The notes beneath the pieces are model-generated. The model had not been told where the DNA came from, did no database searches, and saw only the letters and a list, made by a program, of their open reading frames with translations. Positions 51,012 through 59,085 of a stretch of 64,000 bases of DNA are shown here, in pieces (position 1 is the first letter of the stretch; the number at the start of each line of letters is the position of its first letter). The DNA is taken from NCBI RefSeq assembly GCF_013456555.2, contig NZ_CP084885.1, forward strand, positions 124,001 to 188,000. The letters run 5' to 3'. The translations under genes were made by a program, and so were the position numbers. Source of the stretch: Natrinema zhouii (lineage in GTDB: Archaea > Halobacteriota > Halobacteria > Halobacteriales > Natrialbaceae).

Positions 51012-51359
51012 TTACGGCACTGATGGATTCTCTGTGCCCTGCAACCCGCAGGCCTCGAGTTCGCAAATCCGCTGTGCGTTACGTACAGCCTCGAGAACAG
51101 ACGTTCGGATCGCGACTGCAACCCGGTGTTTGCACGCGCCCTGGTAGTGTTCGTCTGCTGGACACGGACAGCTGTGCGGCAAGCCGTCCTCGATCGTGAC
51201 CAGATACTCGTGATCCTCGGGATTTGCATGGCTGGCGTTGCGAACGAGGACGCCCTGCGCGACAAGTTCGAACTCGAAGGCTTCGTACTGGGCGCGCCGG
51301 AGCGTCCGCTGGGTCGGTTCAAGTCGCTCGATCGGATGTGCTGATGATGATGTAGACAT
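51012..51359 (-). CDS. SWIM zinc-finger protein
   Basis: 115 residues. SWIM motif SCPCPADEHYQGACKHRVAV at about residues 63-82, preceded by a strand pair (HEYLVTIEDGLPH). It differs from the SWIM protein at 31779 by lacking the extra N-terminal zinc knuckle. Likely DNA- or protein-binding. Confidence 0.8.
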   Translation of the reverse strand: MSTSSSAHPIERLEPTQRTLRRAQYEAFEFELVAQGVLVRNASHANPEDHEYLVTIEDGLPHSCPCPADEHYQGACKHRVAVAIRTSVLEAVRNAQRICELEACGLQGTENPSVP

Positions 51360-51400
51360 GGTCAGGTGTAACTACCGCTAGACTGGTCAATCATCTCGAA

Positions 51401-51622
51401 TTACGCGCTCTCGCAGTCGGAGCAGATCAGTTGAACGTCAAGATCACAGGCAGTTTCACAGCTCTGGGTCGGAACAAGTCCGAACTTCCCGCAGTAGTCA
51501 CAGCTCGTGTTAGTGTACTCAGGCGCGTCGAATACGTCAAAGCGAGAATGCTCAACGGAAGAATCAGGTTCGGTGGTGAACTCAACGGCTAGTGGGTTTG
51601 TGATCCTGCTGGCAGTTTGCAT
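51401..51622 (-). CDS. Small zinc-binding protein
   Basis: 73 residues with TSCDYCGKFGLVPTQSCETA then LICSDCES: two CxxC pairs. Leader element 12-42 bases upstream. Function unknown. Confidence 0.65.
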   Translation of the reverse strand: MQTASRITNPLAVEFTTEPDSSVEHSRFDVFDAPEYTNTSCDYCGKFGLVPTQSCETACDLDVQLICSDCESA

Positions 51623-51633
51623 CGTCTTTGATC

Positions 51634-51664
51634 CCTCTACCCCCTTCAGGGAGCGAACAACGCC
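51634..51664 (-). promoter_or_regulatory. Leader element upstream of the 51622 gene
   Basis: Minus strand GGCGTTGTTCGCTCCCTGAA then GGGGGTAGAGGGATCAAAG before the ATG. Stem TCCCT/AGGGA pairs into the ribosome site. Confidence 0.6.
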
Positions 51665-51894
51665 ACCGGCTGAGCGCTCTTCGCGAGGCTTTCAATTCAG
51701 ACGATCGGCTTTGGTCCCCGCGACAAGAGTGCGACCTCGCCGCTCTTTCACTCGTCGTTCGTCAACAGGTCGTATTACTCCCCGAGATCACTGCAGACGG
51801 TTTCTGCGACCTCGAGGATGACTCGAGCGTTGAGACTTCAGCTTCGACCGATCCCCAGTCTGGATTTATGTTTGGGTAGACGGACACTTAGTAC

Positions 51895-52095
51895 GTGCCA
51901 GTGAAGCGATCGTGCCAGCTTGCCGATGGCTGGTACGACGTCGTGGATGCGATCGTCACTTCTACTCTCGAGGCTACGGACTGCACATCTTTCAAGCACG
52001 TCTGCTACCCGTGCGAGGGTGCGACGTGGTGGAACCCCGTGGCAGTGCTCACCGGCTTGCTCGAGAGCGAACAAGAGCGCGAGCGGGGTGAGTAG
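51895..52095 (+). CDS. Small plus-strand protein of unknown function
   Basis: 66 residues from GTG 51895: VKRSCQLADGWYDVVDAIV, then HVCYPCEGATWWNPVAVLTG. CYPC could bind metal. It ends three bases before the next start. The first plus-strand gene after a long minus-strand block. Confidence 0.6.
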   Translation: MPVKRSCQLADGWYDVVDAIVTSTLEATDCTSFKHVCYPCEGATWWNPVAVLTGLLESEQERERGE

Positions 52096-52097
52096 CG

Positions 52098-52538
52098 GTG
52101 TCACAAGTCGAGACGACGCCGCACGAAATTGAGGGCCGCTGGAAGTGGCCCGACTGGGGCCGCGGACCCTACGACGCGCTGTCATCAGTGATACTCGGGC
52201 CGCCCTTCGAGGGCTGCCTCGAGATCGACAGCGAGCCCTGGCACTTGGAGGTCCACTACAGCAAGTCCGAGTTCGCACCGCGACTGTCGGATAGGATTAA
52301 CGTCGAACGGCTCTACGAGTGGGATATCGTGGGCCGTGGGCGAGGCGAGCAGAAGGCGTCGTACAACATCGGCCCGCGGTTTCCGAACATGCGCCACTGG
52401 GAAAGCGGCGAGCGGCTACAGCTCCCCTGGGAGAACCAAGTCGGCGAGGTCAACGGCGTCGACGTCGAGATCCACACGAGCAACATCGAACCCGACCGCG
52501 GTCTCGAGCTCCTGTCGAAGTTCTTCGCGGCTGTTTGA
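52098..52538 (+). CDS. N-terminal part of a plasmid-type protein, 3' end lost at an IS relic
   Basis: 146 residues from GTG 52098. Beta-rich: IEGRWKWPDWGRGPYDALSS, LEIDSEPWHLEVHYSKSEF, RLQLPWENQVGEVNGVDVEI. Possibly the first domain of a larger haloarchaeal family (DUF7845-like, unsure). It stops at 52538, shortly before IS-end sequence, so it is likely truncated. Confidence 0.55.
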   Translation: MSQVETTPHEIEGRWKWPDWGRGPYDALSSVILGPPFEGCLEIDSEPWHLEVHYSKSEFAPRLSDRINVERLYEWDIVGRGRGEQKASYNIGPRFPNMRHWESGERLQLPWENQVGEVNGVDVEIHTSNIEPDRGLELLSKFFAAV

Positions 52539-52554
52539 TCACGCCAGCGAGCGG

Positions 52555-52677
52555 GTTCACCCAGATTCGAGATGAAGAGGTTTTGGTGTGCACAGCCGTT
52601 TCCTCCTCACTCCTTTCGAAAAGTAGCCTCGATAAGCCGCCGCTGTCACGCGATCTGTCTCCTAACTAAAGACGGAT
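52555..52677 (-). mobile_element. Solo end of the IS4-type element seen at 6366
   Basis: Read on the minus strand it starts CATCCGTCTTTAGTTAGGAG and follows the 6366 end for about 110 bases with scattered differences (CGCGTGAC, GGCTTATCGAGG, CATCTCGAAT shared). No transposase remains. Confidence 0.7.
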
Positions 52678-52731
52678 GGTCGCAGATCCACCCCCAGACA
52701 CTCTAACTGGAACTTGGAAGGATTGATGGTC

Positions 52732-52755
52732 TTGCTGTTTAAACACTAACAGCAA
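52732..52755. promoter_or_regulatory. Inverted repeat TTGCTGTT / AACAGCAA before the TerB operon
   Basis: Perfect 8-base arms, 8-base AT-rich spacer, 73 bases upstream of the TerB gene. A candidate operator. Confidence 0.5.
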
Positions 52756-52828
52756 CTATGGATGGGACTAGCGCATTGGAAACACCTGGGTGTTCAATAC
52801 CGTTCTCAAATCATGGTGGTTCTAAGAG

Positions 52829-55318
52829 ATGATATCGAAATCAAAAACGGTTGCAGCCTTGCTTGCCATCTTTTTGGGTTCGTTTGGCGCTCACCGGTTC
52901 TATCTGCGGTCATACGGTTGGGGTATCCTCTACTTTTTATTTTTCTGGACGCTGATTCCTGGCCTGATTGGGTTTGTGGAGGGGGTGAGGTACTTATTGA
53001 TGGACGAGAGTAAATTCACTGCTAAATATACTGAAGAGTCCGCATCGGTAAATGAAGCAAAACCGAGTGAGACTTCGTCAGAGTCAGAACGTCGAAGCGG
53101 AAATACCTCGGCTGATTTCACTATGGAGGTGTCCATCGGTAGTGGGGGGAGTGGTTCAGTAGGGTCGCAACTCGACGAGGAAGAGATGTGTGATCAGTCT
53201 TCGAAAGCGTGGGTTCCGCCGGGAGATGAGGTCTCAATTAATGGGTATGAGATCCCTGGGGGGATGGTTTACGTTGGGACGGGACTAAGTTCGGTTGATG
53301 GGTTTCACGGAGTAGATGCGTGTTTGATCGATCCGACGCTTGACGTTGATGCTAGTACGTCTGATCCGGATGGGACTCGAATGTCGTATTGGCCGTCGTA
53401 TTCGGATATTGATTCGGGTTGTCGAGCGACGTATCTTGAGTGGTTGGCAAATGGTCGGCGTGATCCCGACATTGATATCGGGTACGTGTTCCTGTTTTTC
53501 TATGGTCTCGAACGACGGGTGCTCTTTGATGCACAGCATTCGAGTCAGGCGCGTTCTGAGATTCCAGACATCCTTGCCGAGGTGGAGGAGTTGCTGGAAG
53601 TCTATGGTAATGAGAGTTCCTTCCCGGGGTACGCAACGCGGTTTTTGAACGCGGTGCGCGCTAAATACGACCCTGAGTCACTTACGGAGATTTCTCATAC
53701 GAGCCGGGGCCGAGAGATTCCATTAGGGAAACGAGTGAGGATTGGTCGCCAGATAGTCGACGAGGAACCGCTTGATCCTGAAGTTGCGTTTGAGTGGTTT
53801 GAACAATCGTCGAACACGTATCTGCGGACGCCAGGGCAGCGGTGCGAGGATGAGTTCAAGTTACTCTTCTTTACAAAGTACGAAGAACGCTTTGGGAAGG
53901 GATTGCTCGAGGATCTCGATACAGCACCTCTCACAGTTAGCTACGGGTCTGCCAGTCGTTCACTGCCAGACTTAGGGGAAATTGAGATTGATGGTCTGCC
54001 GGATATTTCTGCCCTGTCGGAGCCACTAGAAGCGATGCAAGAGTTGGCAAATGAGTGTTGCGATGAGTTAGACGCGTACTCTCGATACGTTGGGCGAGCT
54101 GATGACCGAGACAGTCTAGAAGCATTATCATTCCTCCCCAAATCGCTTCTCGACCATTACCAATCTGAATCACTGACCGACTGTATTCAAGCGATCGAAA
54201 ACGAGTTAGGTGAGTCAGAGATGGTCGAGACGGACCTCGATCTGTTACTTGAACATTTGCCTGTCGACTCGAGTGGAGATGTTCGGAAACGTGATCTGCG
54301 TCGACTCGCAAATCTGCTTGAGAAACTTGAGTTTGGTGTAGAGCCTGACACCCGGTTTTCTGCCCCGTCCCGCGGATGGGGTGATCCTGCAGTGATTTAC
54401 CAGCTGCCGCCCGGATCGAGTGCTGAGACATCTGCGGTTTCAGAAGGTATTAGACTCATTCAGAAACTCGCTATCAAAGTTGTGCTCGCAAACGATGAAG
54501 TGGCACCTGAGCAAACGGAGTACCTCGCAGAAAACCTCGGGTCATTCCTCGAACTGGGTGAATCTGACCGAATGCGACTGGAGGCGCATCGTCGCTGGCT
54601 CATTCTTGATTCGCCGACTCTGCACGGTGTCCGGCAACGTGCTGAGGATCTTCCAGACGAGCAAAAACCACGAATTGCGAAGTTTCTAACTGCTCTTGCG
54701 TGTTCAGATGGGAATATCGATTCAGATGAGATCCAGGAGTTGTCGAAGATCTATCCGGTGTTGGGTTTAGATGAAGAGATGGTTCACACGCATATCCATG
54801 AGCTTCAGACGAAGCCGCCCGAAGCGGATGATGAGCCAGTAACCATACAAAAGCCGGACTCCGCTAGTAAGCACTATGAGATTCCTGAATCGGAGACAGC
54901 GGAGGAACCGCAGACGTCGGAAATCGAATTAGATCAGGATCGAGTGAAAAGGACTCTCGAAGAAAGTCAAGAGGTGAGTGCATTCCTCGCCGACATTTTC
55001 GAGGACGAAGAGGAAGAGGATGCGCAGCAGGGGTCCCAGCCACTAGAGGATCAATCTCCTGATCCAGAGTCGGGTTCTACGGACAGCAAGGTAGAGCCGT
55101 TAGATGAGGATCACCGCCGGTTCCTCACTGCCCTCTCGCAGAAGCAGCAGTGGGATCGAGAGGAGGTTGAAGAGTTGGCTCGTGAACAAGGGTTGTTCCC
55201 CGGGGCGGCAATGGAAGTGATAAATGACTATGCATTCGAACTGGTCGAAACACCCGTTATTGAAGGAGTTGATGAGATAATGGTTAATGAAGAAGTATCC
55301 GAGGAGATCTTAGAATGA
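52829..55318 (+). CDS. TM2-TerB_N-TerB-TerB_C protein
   Basis: 829 residues. The TM2 domain at 1-60 has two helices (KTVAALLAIFLGSFGAHRFY, GWGILYFLFFWTLIPGLIGF), so the protein is membrane-tethered. A Ser/Glu-rich linker leads to TerB_N at about 125-330 (KAWVPPGDEVSINGYEIPGG, YLEWLANGRRDPDIDIGYVF). A TerB-like helical domain at about 615-665 has ALACSDGNIDSDEIQELSKI, with its acidic metal-binding loop. TerB_C closes the protein (RRFLTALSQKQQWDREEVEE). Comparative studies link TerB_N/TerB_C proteins with ATPases and helicases in phage-defence-like operons. Its stop overlaps the ATPase start by 4 bases. Lower GC than the flanks suggests transfer. Confidence 0.85.
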   Translation: MISKSKTVAALLAIFLGSFGAHRFYLRSYGWGILYFLFFWTLIPGLIGFVEGVRYLLMDESKFTAKYTEESASVNEAKPSETSSESERRSGNTSADFTMEVSIGSGGSGSVGSQLDEEEMCDQSSKAWVPPGDEVSINGYEIPGGMVYVGTGLSSVDGFHGVDACLIDPTLDVDASTSDPDGTRMSYWPSYSDIDSGCRATYLEWLANGRRDPDIDIGYVFLFFYGLERRVLFDAQHSSQARSEIPDILAEVEELLEVYGNESSFPGYATRFLNAVRAKYDPESLTEISHTSRGREIPLGKRVRIGRQIVDEEPLDPEVAFEWFEQSSNTYLRTPGQRCEDEFKLLFFTKYEERFGKGLLEDLDTAPLTVSYGSASRSLPDLGEIEIDGLPDISALSEPLEAMQELANECCDELDAYSRYVGRADDRDSLEALSFLPKSLLDHYQSESLTDCIQAIENELGESEMVETDLDLLLEHLPVDSSGDVRKRDLRRLANLLEKLEFGVEPDTRFSAPSRGWGDPAVIYQLPPGSSAETSAVSEGIRLIQKLAIKVVLANDEVAPEQTEYLAENLGSFLELGESDRMRLEAHRRWLILDSPTLHGVRQRAEDLPDEQKPRIAKFLTALACSDGNIDSDEIQELSKIYPVLGLDEEMVHTHIHELQTKPPEADDEPVTIQKPDSASKHYEIPESETAEEPQTSEIELDQDRVKRTLEESQEVSAFLADIFEDEEEEDAQQGSQPLEDQSPDPESGSTDSKVEPLDEDHRRFLTALSQKQQWDREEVEELAREQGLFPGAAMEVINDYAFELVETPVIEGVDEIMVNEEVSEEILE

Positions 55319-56658
55319 GCGACGATAAGTCAGACCTTGAAGCAGCAACGATTCGGGCCCGTGACCGTGATGCAATTGTTCAGTCCCTCCAAGCGGGTCT
55401 CGTGCCCCGGCGTGGCTTGCAACATATCCAAGTCGGGCGTGCGAAAGAGGTGAAGGCCGTAACTGAAGACTTAGATCGAATTGCTGACGGGGGGTCCGCA
55501 GTTCGGTTTATCATTGGCGAGTACGGGTCAGGAAAGACGTTTTTCCTCAATTTGATGCGGACAATTGCGTTGGAGAAACGGCTCGTCACGGCGCATGCAG
55601 ATTTAACACCGGATCGGCGCTTCCGGTCAACGTCAGGGCATGGTCGTGCGCTTTACCAACAGTTAGCTCAAAACCTTTCGACTCGCGCAACACCGGACGG
55701 TGGAGCACTTCGAGGTATTGTTGAGCGATTCATCGCGGAGGCCAATCGTGAAGCGACCAATCAAGATGTCCCGACTGAGGAGATTATCCGGGATCGGTTA
55801 GACGAGCTTTCAGAACTTGTTGCGGGGTATGCGTTCACAGACATCGTCGCTCTGTATTGGGAAGGACATCAGGAGAACGATGAGGAGCTGCAACATGCAG
55901 CGTTACGGTGGTTGCGTGGTGAATACGACACGAAAACAGAAGCACGAAAGGTTCTGGATAAACGCGTTCCGATTATTGACGATTCGAACTGGTATGAGAT
56001 GACGAAGCTGATGGCTCGATTCGTTGATTTGGCAGGTTATGAGGGACTGTTGATCAATCTTGACGAGATGGTGAACCTCTACAAACTGTCTCACACGGGG
56101 GCACGAAAAAGCAATTATGAGAAAGTGCTATCGATCGTGAATGACGGGATGCAAGGCCAAACGGTCGGTCTCGGCTTTCTCTTTGCGGGAACACCGGATT
56201 TCCTCACCGATACAAAACGCGGGTTATACAGTTATGACGCGTTGAAAACGAGGTTGTCTGAAAGCACGTTCGCTTCAGATGAGCTTGTCGACATGAGTGG
56301 GCCTGTCATCCGTCTCTCCAGTCTAACACAGGAGGATATGTTCGTGCTCCTCCAGAAGCTTCGTCATATTCACGCCGGAGGGAATCCTGATAACTACGTT
56401 ATCCCGGATGAAGCAGTAGAGACGTTCATGCGTCATTGTAATGAACAAATCGGAGCCGCGTACTTCCAGACTCCTCGAAACACGATCAAAGAGTTCCTCA
56501 GTTTCCTCGCTATCTTAGAGCAGAATCCCGAGGTTTCGTGGGAAGAACTGATCGGGGATATCCAGGTTGAGTCAGAGGGGATTGAACCATCTCAAGCCGA
56601 GGAATCAGAATCTGCTGGGAACGACGAGGGTGATGATCTTGCCAACTTCAAACTCTAG
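55315..56658 (+). CDS. brxD: BrxD-like P-loop ATPase (DUF2791)
   Basis: 447 residues. Walker A IIGEYGSGKTFFLNLM at about 66-81. Walker B-like segment GLLINLDEMVNLYKLSHTGA near 248. Further DUF2791 hallmarks: QHIQVGRAKEVKAVTEDLDR, GLGFLFAGTPDFLTDTKRGL and IRLSSLTQEDMFVLLQKLRH. BrxD is an accessory ATPase of type 2 BREX and partner of the Lhr-like helicase BrxHI; here it acts without pglX, pglZ or brxC in view. An acidic tail (SEGIEPSQAEESESAGNDEG) overlaps the helicase gene. Confidence 0.87.
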   Translation: MSDDKSDLEAATIRARDRDAIVQSLQAGLVPRRGLQHIQVGRAKEVKAVTEDLDRIADGGSAVRFIIGEYGSGKTFFLNLMRTIALEKRLVTAHADLTPDRRFRSTSGHGRALYQQLAQNLSTRATPDGGALRGIVERFIAEANREATNQDVPTEEIIRDRLDELSELVAGYAFTDIVALYWEGHQENDEELQHAALRWLRGEYDTKTEARKVLDKRVPIIDDSNWYEMTKLMARFVDLAGYEGLLINLDEMVNLYKLSHTGARKSNYEKVLSIVNDGMQGQTVGLGFLFAGTPDFLTDTKRGLYSYDALKTRLSESTFASDELVDMSGPVIRLSSLTQEDMFVLLQKLRHIHAGGNPDNYVIPDEAVETFMRHCNEQIGAAYFQTPRNTIKEFLSFLAILEQNPEVSWEELIGDIQVESEGIEPSQAEESESAGNDEGDDLANFKL

Positions 56659-58879
56659 TGATGATGAAGACACGTCTCGCCAGACGAAGTCCTTTGAGCT
56701 TCTTCACAAGTCGATGCAGCGATGGGTTTGGAAGCAAGGCTGGGATACTCTTCGCCCAATTCAGGAACAAGCGATCCCTGTCGTTTTAGACGGTGACTCG
56801 GACGTTATTTTGTCGGCACCCACCGCGTCAGGAAAAACCGAAGCTGCGTTCCTACCGATCCTCTCAGACATTACGGTTCAGCGTGAATCGTCTCAGAGCC
56901 CCAGTTCGGGGTTCGACGTCGTGTATATTTCTCCGTTAAAAGCACTGATCAACGACCAGTATGACCGACTCCAAGAGCTCTGTGATTCTTGTGATCTACC
57001 TGTTCACCGGTGGCATGGAGACATCTCTTCGAGCAAAAAACACAAAGCTCTCGACGAGCCGAACGGGATTCTCCTAATCACCCCAGAGTCAGTGGAGGCG
57101 CTGTTTCTTCGTCGACCATCGGTGTTCCATCAAGCGTTACAGAACGTCTCTTACGTCGTAGTTGATGAAGTACATGCGTTCATCGGGACACCCAGAGGAA
57201 AACAGGTTCAGTCACTTCTGCATCGTATTGAGAGAGCCAAAGGCGAGTGGTTTCCGCGTATTGCGCTTTCTGCCACGATCGGGGATCATGAGATGACTGC
57301 AGAGTTCCTGCGTCCGAAAGCAGGATCTAAAGTCGAGATTATTGACCCTGATAGTGATCGACAGGAAATCCGGCTTCTAGTAAAAGGGTACGAGAATAAG
57401 AACAGTGGAAGTAACGAGGAAGACGAGGAAGAACCCTCAGGAACAATTGTTGATATTGCTGAGCAGATCTTCACAACCCTCCGTGGGCAGGACAATCTTG
57501 TCTTTGCAAATCGCCGAATGGATGTCGAACTCTATACTGATCTGCTGAAGCGAGTCTCGGAGGAGAGGGGCGTTCCCAACGAATTCTACGCGCACCACGG
57601 GAGTCTGTCCAAAGAGATTCGAGAAGAAAGCGAACGACTGCTGAAAAACTCGAACGCTCCTGCAACGGTTATCTGTACCAGTACGCTCGAATTAGGAATC
57701 GATATCGGATGGATGGACAGTATCGGTCAAATCGGATCACCACCATCCGTTTCCAGTATGCGGCAACGATTAGGTCGATCTGGACGGGAAGATAACCCTG
57801 CAGTCTTGCGAGTGTATATTCAAGAGCCAGAGATTACTGATTCGACGCCACTTGAGGACACACTACGCCCTGAACTCGTTCAGACGATTGCGATGGTGGA
57901 CTTATTAATTGAGAAGTGGTACGAGCCACCGAACCTCAATGCGCTGGAACTTTCGACGTTGATTCAACAACTTCTCTCGCTTGTCGCTGAGCATGGTGGG
58001 ATCAAAACGGAGACTGCCTACCGTATTTTGTGTCAAACGGGGCCGTTTGATAAAATCGCGATTTCTCAATTCAAATCGTTGCTACGGGGGCTCGCAGACA
58101 AGGAGTTACTTAGTCAAGCGGGAGACGGGGATCTCATAATGGGGTTGACCGGTGAGAAGGTCACCCGGCACTATGATTTCTATGCCGCGTTCTGGAGTCC
58201 GGATGAGTACCGTCTCGTCTCTAATGAGAAAACGATTGGGATGCTCCCCGTCACGAGTCCCTTGATAGACGGTAAATTGCTGATATTTGGCGGCCAGCGT
58301 TGGGAAGTTGAGTCGGTTGATCAAGAGAAGCAAATCGCGTTCTTGAAACCAGCTCCTGGAGGAAATGTTCCGAAGTTTGGAGGTGAAGGAGCGCTCGTTC
58401 ATACTCACGTTCGTGAAGAAATGTTTACTACATACACCAGCACGGAGATTCCGAGATACTTGGATACGGAGGCAGTGAATTTGCTTGAAGAAGGTCGAAT
58501 GCACTTTGAACGGCTAGACCTAGAGAACCAAAATCTGATTCAACAGGGAGAGCACACGATTCTGTTCGTTTGGGCTGGTGACCGTATCGTGAATACGATA
58601 CATCTGCTTCTCGCAAAGAGAGGCTATCAAGCATCAAAGGTGGGTATGACGTTACAGGTCCGGAATTGCCAGTCTCTGGAGCTGTTAGAGGAGCTTTGTG
58701 AAATAGCGTCGTTACAGCCTCCTGAACCAGCTAAGTTAGCGGAGACCGTCGAGAACAAGATCATCGATAAGCACGACCGATACTTGCCAAAAGAACTCCT
58801 AAATTCGAATTATGCGTCTAATCGGTTGGATATTGAAGGTGCGTTGAATCAGGTCAAAGAGATTGTGAGCAGGAACTAA
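56633..58879 (+). CDS. Lhr/BrxHI-like SF2 DEAD/H-box helicase
   Basis: 748 residues from ATG 56633, 26 bases inside the ATPase gene. Motifs: PIQEQAIPVVLDGDSDVILS (Q motif), APTASGKTEAAFLP (I), DEVHAFIGTPRGKQ (II), LSATIGD (III), TSTLELGIDIGWM (V), RLGRSGR (VI), then an Lhr-like winged-helix/WH-core region. It unwinds DNA or DNA-RNA; BrxHI has this architecture and pairs with BrxD. It closes the three-gene operon; a 206-bp gap precedes Mre11. Confidence 0.9.
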   Translation: MILPTSNSSDDEDTSRQTKSFELLHKSMQRWVWKQGWDTLRPIQEQAIPVVLDGDSDVILSAPTASGKTEAAFLPILSDITVQRESSQSPSSGFDVVYISPLKALINDQYDRLQELCDSCDLPVHRWHGDISSSKKHKALDEPNGILLITPESVEALFLRRPSVFHQALQNVSYVVVDEVHAFIGTPRGKQVQSLLHRIERAKGEWFPRIALSATIGDHEMTAEFLRPKAGSKVEIIDPDSDRQEIRLLVKGYENKNSGSNEEDEEEPSGTIVDIAEQIFTTLRGQDNLVFANRRMDVELYTDLLKRVSEERGVPNEFYAHHGSLSKEIREESERLLKNSNAPATVICTSTLELGIDIGWMDSIGQIGSPPSVSSMRQRLGRSGREDNPAVLRVYIQEPEITDSTPLEDTLRPELVQTIAMVDLLIEKWYEPPNLNALELSTLIQQLLSLVAEHGGIKTETAYRILCQTGPFDKIAISQFKSLLRGLADKELLSQAGDGDLIMGLTGEKVTRHYDFYAAFWSPDEYRLVSNEKTIGMLPVTSPLIDGKLLIFGGQRWEVESVDQEKQIAFLKPAPGGNVPKFGGEGALVHTHVREEMFTTYTSTEIPRYLDTEAVNLLEEGRMHFERLDLENQNLIQQGEHTILFVWAGDRIVNTIHLLLAKRGYQASKVGMTLQVRNCQSLELLEELCEIASLQPPEPAKLAETVENKIIDKHDRYLPKELLNSNYASNRLDIEGALNQVKEIVSRN

Positions 58880-59085
58880 TTTTTCTCAGAGTCATCGGCT
58901 TCATACAGATCTCGCCTTTTGAGATTGCTCAATGTTCTAATAAACGTTGTAGATGATAGTTCCCTGCTCACTTCCACTTTTGTTGACTGGTATTTAATAG
59001 TTGGTAGCAAAGACATAGCTATGAACTAGCAAAATGGGGATTAACAGGTTCCAGATAGGTACCTAACCATCACCATCAACAAAAT

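Noticed and set aside
41752..51664. CRISPR array or REP-type repeats
   Set aside because: The repeated hairpins are kilobases apart, each tied to a start codon, with no spacer structure.
55315..58879. Complete BREX type 2 locus
   Set aside because: BrxD-like and BrxHI-like genes are present, but no pglX, pglZ, brxC or pglY gene is visible in the window.
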